Below, piece by piece: positions 18,897 to 27,376 of a stretch of 64,000 bases of DNA; the first letter of the stretch is position 1; each line of letters begins with the position of its first letter. The stretch covers positions 1 to 64,000 of the forward strand of contig NZ_JBHGAP010000005.1 in NCBI RefSeq assembly GCF_042610495.1, in the 5' to 3' direction. The position numbers and the translations under genes are program-made. Below the pieces are notes generated by a model, which was not told where the DNA came from, did no database searches, and worked only from the letters and a program-made list of their open reading frames with translations. The stretch comes from RU20A sp042610495 (lineage in GTDB: Bacteria > Pseudomonadota > Alphaproteobacteria > Rhizobiales > Rhizobiaceae).

Positions 18897-19367
18897 TCAA
18901 TGCTCGTCCACGCTATCACGCAGGGATCGCAGCGCGGGCGGCAGATCCTCAGTAAAGCCCAGTCGATGAAAATGCTTTCGGTTGAGGGTCACAACTGTCA
19001 GGCCATGGGCGCGTGCAGTCGCCGCAATAATAATATCGGGAAGTCCGGGATGAACGCCTTCGGCTTTTGCCGCCTCGCTCATCGCGCCCGCAAGGCGGGC
19101 GACCGTGGCATTCATCGGCAGGACGCGTTCGCGATAGCCTTCGTCAACGGCTTCCAGCCAGTCGAGCAATGCCTGATACCGGACAACGGCGCCGCGACGG
19201 GCCAGCGAGCGTAGCCCCTGCTCGATTTCAAGAAAGGTCATGGCCGAGAGAAAGAGACGCCCGGCATTTGCCTCGTCTGTAAACCATTTACGGGCGGGAG
19301 CGGAAATCGCTGGCTTATCCGGCGCAAGGCACGACAGAACGTTGGTATCCAGCAGAAAGCCGTTCAA
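18897..19367 (-). CDS. vapC: PIN-domain toxin, VapC/FitB-like
   Basis: This 156-residue PIN-domain ribonuclease has the acidic residues of the family: FLLDTNVLS (first Asp), FLEIEQGL (Glu), and GLPDIIIAATARAHGL (Asp), followed by VVTLNRKHF. VapC toxins cleave tRNA or rRNA when released by their antitoxin. The start codon at 19367 overlaps the stop of the antitoxin by four bases, as usual for these operons. The expected active-site acids are all present, so the toxin is probably functional. Confidence 0.92.
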   Translation of the reverse strand: MNGFLLDTNVLSCLAPDKPAISAPARKWFTDEANAGRLFLSAMTFLEIEQGLRSLARRGAVVRYQALLDWLEAVDEGYRERVLPMNATVARLAGAMSEAAKAEGVHPGLPDIIIAATARAHGLTVVTLNRKHFHRLGFTEDLPPALRSLRDSVDEH

Positions 19368-19615
19368 AAATCGATATCCCGGATGGGGGTCTGATCGCGC
19401 TCGAACTCGATGCCGCCGGGGAAGGCCAGCAGCAAATCGGCAAAGCTCTTCCTCGGCCTTGCCATGGCACGCTTCGCCTCTTCCGCAGCCTGGACGCTCA
19501 CGAGAACGGCGGCCGGCATTCCGTCACGGGTAATGGTCACGAACTCGCCTGCCGCAGCCTCATCGACCAATTCGGAGAAGCTGGCCTTGGCCGCTTTCAA
19601 GCTGACATTTGCCAT
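19364..19615 (-). CDS. Phd/YefM-type antitoxin
   Basis: This 83-residue protein starts MANVSLKAAKASFSELVDEAAAGEFVTITRDGMPAAVLV, the Phd/YefM DNA-binding fold. Its C-terminal half (residues 55-83) is acidic and suited to wrapping the PIN toxin. It is first in a two-gene operon with the toxin, presumably autoregulated. I see no clear palindromic operator upstream. Confidence 0.9.
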   Translation of the reverse strand: MANVSLKAAKASFSELVDEAAAGEFVTITRDGMPAAVLVSVQAAEEAKRAMARPRKSFADLLLAFPGGIEFERDQTPIRDIDF

Positions 19616-19693
19616 CGCTGCAACCTCGCTGCCTGTCTCTGCGAAATATCGGACGCCGTACCGGATTTGGCAAGTTGAACCGCCCTTGCCCCC

Positions 19694-20215
19694 TCACCGT
19701 CCCCGCTTCTGCATCACTCCCGTGCCGAGCCGTGTCAGTGCCGCCTTCAGGGCCTCGTTTTCGATGCCGTCGGTCATGTCCTTCAGGCGCGCTGCCTTTT
19801 CGCCGGTCAGCGGGCGGATGCGCGGGCGGCGGGTGGCGGTGGAGACGGGTTTCTGGACGATGCGCAGGCGGGAGATGGCGGGGAAGCCGAAGAAGCCGTT
19901 GATGCGCTGGATAAGTTCGCCCTGGCGGTGGGTGAGGAAAAGCGCACGGGCGCCCTCGCAGGCGACCGTCAGCACGCCCGGCTCATAGCCGCCATCCGGC
20001 TCGCCCTCGGAGATGCGGCGCGGCCAGGCGATCTTTTCCGGCCGCGTGCAATCGGCAAAACTTTCGCCGGCAATCTCGTCCCAGACGCCGATGAGTTCCG
20101 TGGAAATGCCGGCACGGCGGGCGAGCACGGGATCGACCAGGCGATTGGCGATCTCGCTGATCTGCGCCGCGCCCCGCGGGGTCCAGCCGCGTCCCTTGGT
20201 CCTTGTTTCACTCAC
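19694..20215 (-). CDS. DUF721/DciA-like protein
   Basis: This 173-residue protein matches the DUF721 family (LVDPVLARRAGISTELIGVWDEIAG, FADCTRPEKIAWPRR, GVLTVACEGARALFLTHRQGELIQRIN). DciA members load or stimulate the replicative helicase in bacteria lacking DnaC; whether this long-type rhizobial homologue does so is inference. GTG 20215 is chosen because residues upstream read as translated repeat DNA. It is divergent from mutY, a common rhizobial arrangement. Confidence 0.82.
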   Translation of the reverse strand: MSETRTKGRGWTPRGAAQISEIANRLVDPVLARRAGISTELIGVWDEIAGESFADCTRPEKIAWPRRISEGEPDGGYEPGVLTVACEGARALFLTHRQGELIQRINGFFGFPAISRLRIVQKPVSTATRRPRIRPLTGEKAARLKDMTDGIENEALKAALTRLGTGVMQKRGR

Positions 20216-20310
20216 GCGTGTCGTTTCCGTGTTTTCAATGCTGGCGGGGATTATAGCGCAGTTTGGGGCGGGGTGTGGGGGATTTGTGCGGGACGGCAGA
20301 GATCGCGGCA

Positions 20311-20491
20311 TACCCCCCTCTGCCCTGCCGGGCATCTCCCCCGCAAGGGGGGAGATTGGCTGGGGGCGCCGCTCACCGGAACTCGGAAGGCGGAGAAAAC
20401 CGCTTGCCTTGAGCACGCGTAAGGGGCGAGACATGGCCACACCCGATCTCCCCCCTTGCGGGGGAGATGCCCGGCAGGGCAGAGGGGGGTA
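20311..20491. repeat. 181-bp element with perfect 46-bp terminal inverted repeats
   Basis: The left arm 20311-20356 is exactly the reverse complement of the right arm 20446-20491, with 89 bp between. Each arm contains CTGCCCTGCCGGGCATCTCC followed by an internal short palindrome (CCCCCGCAAGGGGGG). No transposase gene lies inside. It looks like a miniature, non-autonomous or mosaic intergenic element of the rhizobial RIME kind. It sits 36 bp upstream of mutY, so it may affect that transcript. Confidence 0.9.
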
Positions 20492-20527
20492 CGCCGCCGC
20501 CCGGCAACATCAGCATCACAGGTTCCC

Positions 20528-21649
20528 ATGCCCCCATCCCCCGCCATCGCGACCGCCCTTCTCGCCTGGTACGACCGCCACCACCGCAGCCTGCCCTGGC
20601 GGGTCTCGCCGGCCGAGCAGGCGGCGGGCGTCAGGGCCGATCCCTACCGCGTCTGGTTGTCGGAGGTGATGCTGCAGCAGACGACGGTGCAGGCGGTGAA
20701 GCCCTATTTCGACGCCTTTCTGACGCGCTGGCCGCGCGTGGAGGATCTGGCGGCGGCGGAGACGGAGAGCGTGATGAAGGCCTGGGCGGGGCTCGGCTAT
20801 TACGCGCGCGCCCGCAACCTGAAGAAATGCGCCGAGGTGGTGGCCGCAGACCATGGCGGGCGGTTTCCCGATACGGTGGAGGGGCTGAAGGCGCTGCCGG
20901 GGATCGGCGACTATACGGCCGCCGCCATCGCGGCCATTGCCTTCAACCGGCAGGCAGCGGTGCTGGATGGCAATGTCGAGCGCGTCATTTCGCGCCTGCG
21001 CCTGATCGATCAACCGCTGCCGGGCGCCAAGACCGTGATGCGGGCGGCCGTCGCCGAGATCACGCCGGCCGACCGGCCCGGCGATTTCGCGCAGGCCATG
21101 ATGGATTTGGGCGCCACGATCTGCACGCCGAAGCGGCCGGCCTGCGCGCTCTGTCCGCTCTCCGACGCCTGCCTCGCACGTGCCGGGGACGATCCGGAAC
21201 GCTTTCCCGTCAAGGCGCGCAAGAGCGCCAAGCCGGTGCGCATCGGGGCCGCCTTCGTGGCGGTGGACGGGGACGGCGCCGTGCTCTTGCGCAAGCGGCC
21301 GGACCGCGGGCTTCTGGGCGGCATGACGGAAGTGCCCGGCACGGACTGGCGCGTCGTGGAGGCGGAGGCGCCGGACGATGGCGCGCGGGACGATGTCCTC
21401 GTTGATGCCCCCTTCCCTGCGGCCCCATTCCCCGCAGATTGGGAGCCGGCCGGCGGCATCGTGCATGTCTTCACCCATTTCGAGCTTCGGCTCTCCGTCT
21501 ACCGGGTGCGGATCGATGTGCATCCGGCAGGGGTGGAGGGCTGGTGGGAGCCCGTGGAAAACCTTTCCGGCGAGGCGCTGCCGACTGTCATGAAGAAGGC
21601 AATTGCCGCGGCTATACCGACCGCCTTTCCGCCCCGGCGGGGCCGGTGA
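20528..21649 (+). CDS. mutY: A/G-specific adenine DNA glycosylase MutY
   Basis: This 373-residue base-excision enzyme removes adenine mispaired with 8-oxoguanine. Motifs are SEVMLQQTTV with the catalytic Glu, the helix-hairpin-helix LPGIGDYTAAAI, LDGNVERVISR with the catalytic Asp, and the iron-sulfur ligands C-x6-C-x2-C-x5-C in CTPKRPACALCPLSDAC. The C-terminal third is the NUDIX-like domain that recognises oxoG. ATG 20528 is the first start past the inverted-repeat element. Confidence 0.97.
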   Translation: MPPSPAIATALLAWYDRHHRSLPWRVSPAEQAAGVRADPYRVWLSEVMLQQTTVQAVKPYFDAFLTRWPRVEDLAAAETESVMKAWAGLGYYARARNLKKCAEVVAADHGGRFPDTVEGLKALPGIGDYTAAAIAAIAFNRQAAVLDGNVERVISRLRLIDQPLPGAKTVMRAAVAEITPADRPGDFAQAMMDLGATICTPKRPACALCPLSDACLARAGDDPERFPVKARKSAKPVRIGAAFVAVDGDGAVLLRKRPDRGLLGGMTEVPGTDWRVVEAEAPDDGARDDVLVDAPFPAAPFPADWEPAGGIVHVFTHFELRLSVYRVRIDVHPAGVEGWWEPVENLSGEALPTVMKKAIAAAIPTAFPPRRGR

Positions 21650-21760
21650 TATCTGAAGGCACACGCGGCGGAGGCGATTCGCCACGCCTGCCGGCACCGG
21701 CGACGCCACAACTTTCCCGACGCACCGCAGACGGTTCGTCTTCTGAAGAAAGGACTGCCC

Positions 21761-22399
21761 ATGGCTGAGGCCGAGATCCGCCACATCGTTTTCGACATCG
21801 GCAAGGTGCTGATCCATTATGATCCGAACCTGCCCTTCTCGCGCATCATTCCCGATCCGGAGGAGCGCGCATGGTTCTTCGCCCATGTCTGCACCCATGA
21901 CTGGAACATCGAGCAGGACCGCGGCCGGACCTGGGAGGAAGCCGAGGCGCTGCTGATCGCCGACCATCCGGAGCGGGCGGAACAGATCCGCGCCTTCCGC
22001 CGCCACTGGCACGAAATGGTGCCGCATGCCTATGAGGAGAGCGTCGCGCTGATGCTCGGCTTCATCGCGGAAGGCCGCGACGTGACGATGCTGACCAACT
22101 TCGCCTCCGACACGTTCCGCCAGGCGCAGGAGATCTTCCCCTTCCTTAAAGTCCCGCGCGGCGTCACCGTCTCCGGCGACATCGGCCTCATCAAGCCGCA
22201 GCGCGAGATCTACGAGACCCATGTCAAAAGCTTCGGCCTCGACCCCGCCCACACGCTCTTCATCGACGATGCGCCGGCCAATGTGGAAGGCGCGAAAGCC
22301 GCCGGCTGGCATGCCGTCCTCTTCACCGACCCGGCCGCGCTGCGCGTCGATCTCGCCACCTACGGCCTTCTGAAGGCAGAGGAGATGCCGCAGGCATGA
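21761..22399 (+). CDS. HAD-superfamily hydrolase (HAD-IA, YihX/epoxide hydrolase N-terminal type)
   Basis: This 212-residue protein has HAD motif I as FDIGKVL (Gly replaces the second Asp of DxDxT, as in the YihX group), motif II as MLTNFAS, the conserved Lys in GLIKPQREIY and motif III as LFIDDAPANVEGA. These enzymes dephosphorylate small sugar or nucleotide phosphates; the substrate is unknown. It overlaps the next gene by four bases. Confidence 0.92.
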   Translation: MAEAEIRHIVFDIGKVLIHYDPNLPFSRIIPDPEERAWFFAHVCTHDWNIEQDRGRTWEEAEALLIADHPERAEQIRAFRRHWHEMVPHAYEESVALMLGFIAEGRDVTMLTNFASDTFRQAQEIFPFLKVPRGVTVSGDIGLIKPQREIYETHVKSFGLDPAHTLFIDDAPANVEGAKAAGWHAVLFTDPAALRVDLATYGLLKAEEMPQA

Positions 22400-22770
22400 C
22401 CGACACCCGCGTCTTTTCCTTCGATCCCAAGGCGGCGCTGATCGCCTATCACGCCGCCGTGGAGGCCCAGGATTTTGCGACCACTGCGGCGATGTTCCAT
22501 CCTGACATCGCCTATGAATCGCCGGGCGTGGGAACGGTGACGGGACGAGACGCGGTCATCGACAGTTTCCGCGCCTATTTCGCCGAACATCCCGACCAGA
22601 CGGCCGTGGACGACAGGGTGGAGCGCGTCGCCCCCCTCGCCGCCCACGCCGACTGGCGGCTGACGGCGACGAAACGCTCGACGGGCGAACGCATCGAGCG
22701 GGCGGGCGAAGAGGCGGTGTTTTTTGATGAGGATGGGTTGATCGTCAGGGTGATCGTGGCGGACCGGTAG
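22396..22770 (+). CDS. SnoaL/NTF2-like fold protein
   Basis: This 124-residue protein has the NTF2-like pattern ALIAYHAAVEAQDFATTAAMF, HPDIAYESPG, GRDAVIDSFRAYFA and a C-terminal FFDEDGLIVRV strand. Members are ligand-binding or isomerase-like; no catalytic role can be assigned. It is translationally coupled to the HAD gene by an ATGA overlap. Confidence 0.82.
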   Translation: MTDTRVFSFDPKAALIAYHAAVEAQDFATTAAMFHPDIAYESPGVGTVTGRDAVIDSFRAYFAEHPDQTAVDDRVERVAPLAAHADWRLTATKRSTGERIERAGEEAVFFDEDGLIVRVIVADR

Positions 22771-23251
22771 GGACGCCTCGACGCTCTCGGGCCTTCGGCT
22801 CGAATTCCTCAACCCTCTTTTTTCACGTGCGGAATGGATCCTCGGGTCAAGCCCGAGGATGACGGCAGGTGGATAAACCTCTCGCCTATCGGCGACATCC
22901 GACCATCGCCGACAGTCGCGATGAGAGTGGCGACGGACCCGTGATCTCCGTCATCCTCGGCCCCCGAGCCGAGGATCCATGGCGACGGGTGCGGAGGGGC
23001 ATGTTGTGCCGAGTTCGTTTCCTTGTCGCGACAGTAAAAATTTGCCCGCCGTCCTGGACTCAATCCGGGATCCAGCCAGACCAAGTCTTCGGTCTGAAAG
23101 AACTTTCCCGCCGCGCAGACGCGCGGCTGCTGGATGCCGGATCGAGGACCGGCATGACGGAGAGGGGAGCATATCGCGTCAAGGCATTCCGCCCCGTCTA
23201 TGATGGACGCCGAGCGGTACGTTTCGCTCCCGCTCCCTCTCACTGCAGCAA
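22771..23251. repeat. Intergenic region filled with short inverted repeats
   Basis: No gene is visible. It contains palindromic units such as GGATCCTCGG-GTCAAG-CCCGAGGATGAC (22835-22863) and CATCCTCGGC-CCC-GAGCCGAGGATCC (about 22950-22979), plus divergent copies around 23050-23080 and 23130-23160. The first unit recurs as an identical 29-mer at 41320-41348. These are extragenic palindromic repeats of a type common in alphaproteobacteria. Confidence 0.75.
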
Positions 23252-23290
23252 AACTTAAAAAGCGCCCGGAGATCGCTCTCCGGGCGCTTT
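23252..23290 (-). terminator. Intrinsic terminator of ccrM
   Basis: On the minus strand AAAGCGCCCGGAGA pairs with TCTCCGGGCGCTTT around a 4-nt loop and is followed by TTTTAAGTTTT. It lies about 67 bp past the ccrM stop codon. It is a textbook rho-independent terminator. Confidence 0.88.
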
Positions 23291-23357
23291 CGGCCGTTCC
23301 GGGACTGAAGGTACGAAAACCGGTTCGGCCGTCGGGCCTGAGCGGGGAACTGGTTGA

Positions 23358-24488
23358 TCAGTTCAGTTTCGCCAGGCCGTTTCGAATGACCGTCCGGAGA
23401 TCGTCGATCGGCCGCAGGGATTGGCCGTCGTCGTAGTGCCAGAAAGTCCATCCATTGCAGGCATCAAGGCCCTGGACGCGCGCGCCAAGGCGATGAATCG
23501 ATCCGGCCTCGCCGCCCGAGGCCAGCGTGCCGTCGGCGCGGACAATCGCGCTGTAGCGGCGGCGCGCATCCGTCAATACGGTGCCGGGGCGGATGAGGCC
23601 GCTCTCGACCAGCGTGTTGAAGGCGACGCGGGGTTCGGCCTTCTTGCCGGTCATCACGGAAAGGGTCGCCTTGCCGAGCGGCTCGACGGCTTCGATGCGG
23701 GCAGAGGCCGCATCGATATAGCTCTGCTCGCGCTCGATGCCGACGAAGTGGCGGCCGAGGCGCTTGGCGACGGCACCCGTGGTGCCGGAGCCGAAGAAGG
23801 GATCGAGCACGATGTCGCCCGGCTTCGTCGAGGCCATCAGGATGCGGGCGAGCAGGGCTTCCGGCTTCTGGGTCGGATGCACCTTGTCGCCGTTTTCGTC
23901 CTTCAGGCGCTCGCCGCCCGAGCAGATCGGGAAGAGCCAGTCGGAGCGCATCTGCACGTCGTCGTTCGCCGCCTTCATGGCATCGTAGTTGAAGGTATAG
24001 CCCTTGCCCTTGGCGCTGGGGCTCGCCCAGATCAGGGTCTCATGGGCGTTCTGGAACCGGCGGCCCTTGAAGTTCGGCATGGGGTTGGTCTTGCGCCAGA
24101 TGATGTCGTTGAGGATCCAGAAGTTGAGATCCTGGAGCGTGGCGCCGACGCGGAAGATGTTGTGGTAGGAGCCGATGACCCAGAGGGTGCCGGTCGGCTT
24201 CAGCACGCGGCGCACGGCCAGCAGCCAGGCGCGGGTGAAGGCATCATAGGCCTCGAAGGAGGAGAACTGGTCCCATTCGTCATCGACGGCATCGACCAGC
24301 GACTGGTCGGGACGGGTGAGCGCGCCGCCGAGCTGGAGGTTGTACGGCGGATCGGCGAAGACGACGTCGACCGACTTGTCGGGGAGCGCTTCAAGCGCTG
24401 CGACGCAGTCGCCCTTGATGATCGTGTCGATCCAGCCGACACGGCCCGGAGCGCGGGAGACGTCGGCAAGCGAAACCACAGGTGCCAT
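23358..24488 (-). CDS. ccrM: Cell-cycle-regulated adenine DNA methyltransferase CcrM (GANTC)
   Basis: This 376-residue beta-class N6-adenine methyltransferase has DPPYNLQL (catalytic motif IV) near residue 45, VHPTQKPEALLARI, and the SAM-binding FGSGTTGAVA (motif I) downstream. The C-terminal ~100-residue domain (GTVLTDARRRYSAIVRADG, GLDACNGWTFWHY) is typical of CcrM and contacts DNA. CcrM methylates GANTC and couples transcription to replication in Caulobacter and rhizobia, where it is usually essential. ATG 24488 is chosen; a GTG just upstream is possible. Confidence 0.96.
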   Translation of the reverse strand: MAPVVSLADVSRAPGRVGWIDTIIKGDCVAALEALPDKSVDVVFADPPYNLQLGGALTRPDQSLVDAVDDEWDQFSSFEAYDAFTRAWLLAVRRVLKPTGTLWVIGSYHNIFRVGATLQDLNFWILNDIIWRKTNPMPNFKGRRFQNAHETLIWASPSAKGKGYTFNYDAMKAANDDVQMRSDWLFPICSGGERLKDENGDKVHPTQKPEALLARILMASTKPGDIVLDPFFGSGTTGAVAKRLGRHFVGIEREQSYIDAASARIEAVEPLGKATLSVMTGKKAEPRVAFNTLVESGLIRPGTVLTDARRRYSAIVRADGTLASGGEAGSIHRLGARVQGLDACNGWTFWHYDDGQSLRPIDDLRTVIRNGLAKLN

Positions 24489-24654
24489 CACAAACTCGCT
24501 TTTACACTGAACTCAGGAAACAGGGACGCAGAACTTCTTTGATGTCTTATGGTTACCGAGGATGGTTACCAAAGGCTGAAGGCGGCACGGTTTTTTTGAT
24601 CAGGGCGCATTTTGACGGGCGCGGCATGGTTAAGATCGGGACGCGGCTCTCCCG

Positions 24655-25134
24655 TCAGGCGCGGCAGGTGAGCAGCACGCCTTCGAAGCCGGAGGCGGCG
24701 ATGCCGTCGCAGAGCGGCGCCCATTCGCAATCGGCGCAGGCGCGACGGATCGTGCCGGCGGCAAAGGCATCGCGCAGGCGCGCCAGACGGTCGGCGTCAA
24801 GACGGAAGCGCGCGCCTGGGGCGATCTCAAGATCCAGCAGCGCCGTGACGCTCTCGGCTGCCTCCCGGTCGCGATCCATCACGCTCGCGTTGTGACAGTG
24901 TTCCCCGGCGGCATGGCAGATCGGCGCGCAGATATCATCGGGACCGGCGACGATCGCGATCTCGGCACCGGCCCCGAGCCGGGCCACGATGCGGCGATAC
25001 TCGGCGACGAAGGCGGGGCTGTAGCCCTCGCCGATGAAGGTCAGCATGCAGAGCAGATGGTGGGGGCGCAGGCGCACGGTGCCTTCCGGGACTTCGGGGC
25101 ATGCGGTGGCTGCGGGGGCGGATGGAGCGGTCAT
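24655..25134 (-). CDS. DUF1284 protein, probable metal-binding
   Basis: This 159-residue protein contains the DUF1284 hallmark RLRPHHLLCMLTFIGEGYS and a set of cysteines (CAPICHAAGEHC and CADCEWAPLC) that could hold a metal or iron-sulfur cluster. Function is unknown. It stands alone on the minus strand between ccrM and a YjbR-type gene. Confidence 0.85.
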   Translation of the reverse strand: MTAPSAPAATACPEVPEGTVRLRPHHLLCMLTFIGEGYSPAFVAEYRRIVARLGAGAEIAIVAGPDDICAPICHAAGEHCHNASVMDRDREAAESVTALLDLEIAPGARFRLDADRLARLRDAFAAGTIRRACADCEWAPLCDGIAASGFEGVLLTCRA

Positions 25135-25205
25135 GGCGCCTTCATAGCCGAGCCGCGCCCGGGCGCAAACGGGGTCTCAAACGGGGTCTTGGCGCAACGG
25201 CGGCT

Positions 25206-25568
25206 TCAGGCGGATTCTTCCCCCTCGCCCCGCCCGGCATCGTATCGCTTCACCATCGCCCGGCGGGCAAGCCGGCGCCAGGTGCGCTCCACGGTCACGC
25301 GTGCCCATTCGGGATCGACAGTTTGAGGGCGGGCGAGCACCAGCGGCGACGGGCGGTGGTGCGGCGTGGTGAAGAAGGTCTCCGGCTCCGCCTCGATCAG
25401 CAGGTCGCGTTCGTCGAAGGAAACCTTGAAGACCGGGCAGTCGTGACCGACATTCCAGAAGCAGATGGCCTTGTCGCCCACCTTGAAGCAGGGATTGCCG
25501 AAGGCGGATGTCTCCACCGTCTCGGGCAGAACGAGGATCATGGCGCGCAGGTCATCGAGCGTGAGCAT
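25206..25568 (-). CDS. MmcQ/YjbR family protein
   Basis: This 120-residue protein has the YjbR fold pattern: LVLPETVETSAFGNPCFKVGDK, AICFWN, LIEAEPETFFTTPHHR and VERTWRRLARRAMVKRY. Members bind DNA or ligands through a double-winged-helix-like fold; biochemical role is unknown. Start at ATG 25568 is the only good choice. Confidence 0.85.
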   Translation of the reverse strand: MLTLDDLRAMILVLPETVETSAFGNPCFKVGDKAICFWNVGHDCPVFKVSFDERDLLIEAEPETFFTTPHHRPSPLVLARPQTVDPEWARVTVERTWRRLARRAMVKRYDAGRGEGEESA

Positions 25569-25717
25569 GGCGGTCCTTTCGCCCCGATCCTGACAGAAAG
25601 ATGCGTGATGGTCATCCCCGCCCTCTCCTGGCGGGCTCGGTTGTCCTTGGCGCCCGCATCGTATAAACGGCGCGCATCTTCCGAACGTGTCTATCTCCCG
25701 ACTTCAAGGAACGCTTC

Positions 25718-26413
25718 ATGGCCGGTTTCGACCTCATCATCTTCGATTGCGACGGGGTGCTCGTCGATTCCGAAATCATCTGCTCGCGCGTCGAATCCGA
25801 GCTTCTGACGGAGGCCGGCTACCCCATCAGCGCGGAGGAACATTCCGAACGCTTTGCCGGCATGACCTGGCGGAACACGCTGCTGACCGTCGAGAAGGAA
25901 GCCGACATCCCCTTCTCCGCCTCGCTGATCGACAAGGTGGAGAAAATCCTCGATGCGCGGCTGCCGAAGGAGATCGAGGCGATCGAGGGCGTGCAGGCCG
26001 TGCTGGAAAAGCTGACGCTTCCCTTCTGCGTGTGCTCCAACTCCACCAGCCACCGGCTCGACATGATGCTCTCGGCCGTGAAGCTGAAGCCGCTCTTCAA
26101 GGGGCATATCTACTCGGCGCGCGACCTCGGCGAAGACCGCGTGAAGCCGAAGCCGGATATCTTCCTGCACGGCGCCAAGCAGATGGGCGCGAAGCCCGCC
26201 CGTGCGCTGGTGGTGGAAGACAGCGTGCACGGCGTGGAAGCGGCGCGGGCCGCCGGCATGCGCGTCGTCGGCTTCACCGGCGGTTCGCACACCTACCCCT
26301 CCCATGCCGACAGGCTGACGGATGCGGGCGCAGAGACAGTGATCTCGCGCATGTCGATGCTGCCGGGCGTGATTGCAGCGCTCGCCGAGTGGTCGGAAGA
26401 CGCGGTGGCGTGA
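25718..26413 (+). CDS. HAD-IA family phosphatase (phosphoglycolate phosphatase/beta-phosphoglucomutase-like)
   Basis: This 231-residue HAD enzyme has motif I IFDCDGVLVDSE, motif II FCVCSNSTS, the conserved Lys region EDRVKPKPDIFL and motif III LVVEDSVHGVEAARAAGM. The alpha-helical cap lies between motifs I and II. Family members act on phosphoglycolate or sugar phosphates; the substrate is not predictable from the sequence. It is a single-gene plus-strand unit. Confidence 0.92.
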   Translation: MAGFDLIIFDCDGVLVDSEIICSRVESELLTEAGYPISAEEHSERFAGMTWRNTLLTVEKEADIPFSASLIDKVEKILDARLPKEIEAIEGVQAVLEKLTLPFCVCSNSTSHRLDMMLSAVKLKPLFKGHIYSARDLGEDRVKPKPDIFLHGAKQMGAKPARALVVEDSVHGVEAARAAGMRVVGFTGGSHTYPSHADRLTDAGAETVISRMSMLPGVIAALAEWSEDAVA

Positions 26414-26566
26414 GGATGTGATGGCTCGGCACCTGCCTGGGGCGCCGTTGCAGCCCGGCAGGCAGCGGCCCTGATGGTGCACCCGGGTGCGGCCATTCGG
26501 CTCTGGCCATTCCCTGCATGTCACGGCAAGATGGGCGCTTGCCGCCACGACCGGACATGAAGAGCG

Positions 26567-26761
26567 ATGTTTCTCAACACCGATAACCACAAGCCCTACT
26601 ACTGGGGCGAAGAGCCGCCGCGCAAGCCGAAATATCCCGAACTGACGCCGCGACAGCAAAAGGTTCTCTTTGCGCTGATCGGCTTCAACCTGCTGATGAT
26701 GCTGCTCGCGCCGATTGGCGGCGCGACGATCATCTCGGCCCTGGTGCACCTCGCGGGTTAG
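26567..26761 (+). CDS. Small conserved membrane protein
   Basis: This 64-residue protein begins MFLNTDNHKPYYWGEEPPRK and has one or two hydrophobic segments in its second half (VLFALIGFNLLMMLLAPIGG and ATIISALVHL). It is similar in layout to short hypothetical proteins of rhizobia. ATG 26567 has AGAGCG upstream, a weak ribosome binding site. Function is unknown. It is convergent with the lipoprotein gene that ends 13 bp downstream. Confidence 0.7.
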   Translation: MFLNTDNHKPYYWGEEPPRKPKYPELTPRQQKVLFALIGFNLLMMLLAPIGGATIISALVHLAG

Positions 26762-26773
26762 GGTCAGAACCCC

Positions 26774-27376
26774 TTAGTTCCGCTTCTTCTTGTCCGTCTT
26801 CCCGCCCTTGTCGAAGCCGATATAGACCTTTGCGTCTGCGCCGGCGCCGGCGGGGATGGTGACGTTGCTGTCGGTGAAGACGAACTGGGTGGTGCCGGTG
26901 GCGGGGATTTCGACCGTGATCGGGCGCACCTGATCGTAGAGAACCTGGTCTTCATCGCGTGCCGTGACGCGGATCGGCAACGTCACCGTGCCGGGCGTGC
27001 CGACGGGGCCGAGCACGACGCGGCCCTGGGCCACGATGTTGACGGTCAGGCTGGTGGCGCTCTGGGTGCACTGGCGGGTCTGGTCGCCGAAGGAGGCCTG
27101 ATAGAGGATCTTCATCGGATCATCCGTGCCGCCCTTGGCATAGGCGCGGTGGACAGCCGTTTCATCGGTCAGGAAGACCTGCGGGCAGGCGCCCTGGATG
27201 ACGGCGGCGGGCTCGCCGCCCACGCCGGTGGCAAGCGTTGCCTGCGCGCCGGCTGCCGGCGTTGCGGCCTGCTGGGGTTCCACCGCCACGACGTCGGCCG
27301 TATCCGTCTTGCTGCAGCCTGCAAGCGCCACAAGGAGGGAGGCGGCAATGAGATGACCGAAAAGCTTTGAAGACAC
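26774..27376 (-). CDS. Outer-surface or periplasmic lipoprotein, function unknown
   Basis: This 200-residue protein starts at a GTG. It has a signal peptide (KLFGHLIAASLLVALAGC, lipobox at residues 18-21), an Ala/Thr/Val linker, and a soluble domain with PQVFLTDETAVHRAYAKGG, LPIRVTARDEDQVLYDQV and a Lys-rich end. Two cysteines (CPQ and RQC) may form a disulfide. It resembles hypothetical rhizobial lipoproteins. The GTG is preferred since GGGGAG lies about 12 bp upstream; longer frames on this strand are artefacts of high GC. Confidence 0.78.
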   Translation of the reverse strand: MSSKLFGHLIAASLLVALAGCSKTDTADVVAVEPQQAATPAAGAQATLATGVGGEPAAVIQGACPQVFLTDETAVHRAYAKGGTDDPMKILYQASFGDQTRQCTQSATSLTVNIVAQGRVVLGPVGTPGTVTLPIRVTARDEDQVLYDQVRPITVEIPATGTTQFVFTDSNVTIPAGAGADAKVYIGFDKGGKTDKKKRN

